The notes beneath the pieces were generated by a model that made no database searches, was not told where the DNA came from, and saw nothing but the letters and a program-made list of their open reading frames with translations. A stretch of DNA of 18,275 nt from Nitrospinota bacterium (GTDB taxonomy: Bacteria > Nitrospinota > Nitrospinia > Nitrospinales > VA-1): the NCBI GenBank assembly GCA_002731985.1, contig PCCT01000078.1:1-18275 (forward strand). The letters run 5' to 3'. The position numbers were made by a program, and so were the translations under genes. Shown here piece after piece: positions 17,856-18,275 of the stretch. How positions within the stretch are numbered: position 1 is the stretch's first letter; each line of letters opens with the position of its first letter.

Positions 17856-18059
17856 TCAGAGTCCGCCGCCAACAGCGTGAACGATTTCCACCTGGTCTCC
17901 CTCGCGGATTTCAATTTGATCGAGTTTCTTGCGGGGAACAACCTGCTGGTTAAGAGCCACCGCACAATGGGGTGAGTCTATTTCCAGCTCACGTAAAAGT
18001 TCTGACAGATTGGCGCTGGAACAGATTTCTTTTTCTTGTCCGTTGATGGTAAGAAGCAA
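17856..18059 (-). CDS. thiS: Sulfur carrier protein ThiS
   Basis: Ubiquitin-like carrier whose C-terminal glycine is adenylated by ThiF and turned into a thiocarboxylate that feeds sulfur to ThiG. The 67-residue length is typical. The beta-grasp pattern is clear: INGQEKEI, LSELLRELEID, AVALNQQVVPRKKLDQIEI and GDQVEIVHAVGGG. The frame ends Gly-Gly-Gly-Leu-stop, one residue beyond the usual terminal Gly-Gly, which I read directly from the DNA at 17856-17875. Either the Leu is removed, or it is tolerated, or the activated form is different. The start is a TTG at 18059 with AGGAG 7 bases upstream (18066-18070 on the plus strand). It is the first gene after the TPP riboswitch. Confidence 0.93.
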   Translation of the reverse strand: MLLTINGQEKEICSSANLSELLRELEIDSPHCAVALNQQVVPRKKLDQIEIREGDQVEIVHAVGGGL

Positions 18060-18138
18060 GCGAATCTCCTGTCATTTCAAACTGGGTACCAGGAAGTATA
18101 AAAATCCGGGTTGCAAAGCGACGGGGAGAAGCGGGTAT

Positions 18139-18172
18139 TAAAAAAGCCACGACCGGGTAAGGGGTCGTAGCT
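18139..18172 (-). terminator. Intrinsic terminator of the TPP riboswitch expression platform
   Basis: On the minus strand AGCTACGACC pairs with GGTCGTGGCT (10 bp, one G-T wobble) across an 8-base loop, followed by six T residues. It lies 16 bases after the aptamer and about 80 bases before thiS. This placement is the classic transcription-off switch: TPP binding should favour the terminator and shut the thi operon. Confidence 0.88.
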
Positions 18173-18188
18173 GGGTCAACAAGCTCCG

Positions 18189-18268
18189 TCCACTTCCCTT
18201 CGCTGGTATTAACCAGATCAGGTTCAAAGGGTTGTCTTTAAGACTCTCAGAAAATCACCCCTAGCGAA
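18189..18268 (-). promoter_or_regulatory. TPP (thiamin pyrophosphate) riboswitch aptamer
   Basis: The minus strand shows the full THI-box consensus in order: AGGGGTG, CTGAGAG, ACCCTTTGAACCTGATC, TGGTTAATACCAGCG and AAGGGAA. P1 can form between TTCGCT (18263-18268) and AGTGGA (18189-18194) with two wobble pairs. The element precedes thiS-thiG-thiE-thiC, as expected for feedback control by the end product. Only 7 bases of the window lie upstream, so the promoter is probably outside. Confidence 0.97.
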
Positions 18269-18275
18269 TTACTTT

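Overview
This window reads as ordinary bacterial chromosome, densely packed with housekeeping genes. The presence of an ExbD-type protein, an exported MlaC/Ttg2D-type lipid carrier and a signal-peptide TPR protein points to a Gram-negative cell envelope. Core proteins are intact, starts include ATG and TTG, and base composition looks moderate. I cannot place the organism firmly. A Nitrospinota- or deltaproteobacteria-like lineage is a guess from general protein flavour, not a measured result.

Left part (1-982): the 3' end of an exbD/tolR gene is followed by a decayed HD-GYP phosphodiesterase gene on the minus strand, with at least two frame breaks and no HD motif, and then an AT-rich gap. Next comes gpmA (+), convergent with a minus-strand pair of a TPR lipoprotein-like/periplasmic gene and recN that overlap by 23 bases. 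Divergent from these is an mlaC-like gene (+).

Middle part (5114-14350, all +): rimO-pfkA, then the classical translation/envelope cluster rpsB-tsf-pyrH-frr-uppS-cdsA-dxr, with ispF where rseP often sits. This run links ribosome function (S2, EF-Ts, RRF, RimO modification of S12), UMP supply, undecaprenyl diphosphate and CDP-diacylglycerol synthesis, and two steps of the MEP isoprenoid pathway that feeds UppS. Several junctions are translationally tight (tsf/pyrH 1 base, pyrH/frr ATGA overlap), while the rpsB leader, the rpsB-tsf gap and the dxr-ispF gap carry hairpins.

Right part (14458-18275, minus): a thiamin operon thiS-thiG-thiE-thiC preceded by a complete TPP riboswitch and an intrinsic terminator. 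It makes both halves of thiamin (ThiC: pyrimidine; ThiS/ThiG: thiazole) and joins them (ThiE). ThiD, ThiF and ThiO/ThiH are not in the window.

I found no phage, IS, CRISPR, tRNA, rRNA or convincing new defence or biosynthetic system. The points most worth a second look are residue-level or regulatory: the mixed Gly/Lys signature of PfkA, the ThiS tail that ends Gly-Gly-Gly-Leu, the Asp-to-Ser change in ThiE, the long hairpin against the rimO ribosome binding site, and the rpsB leader.
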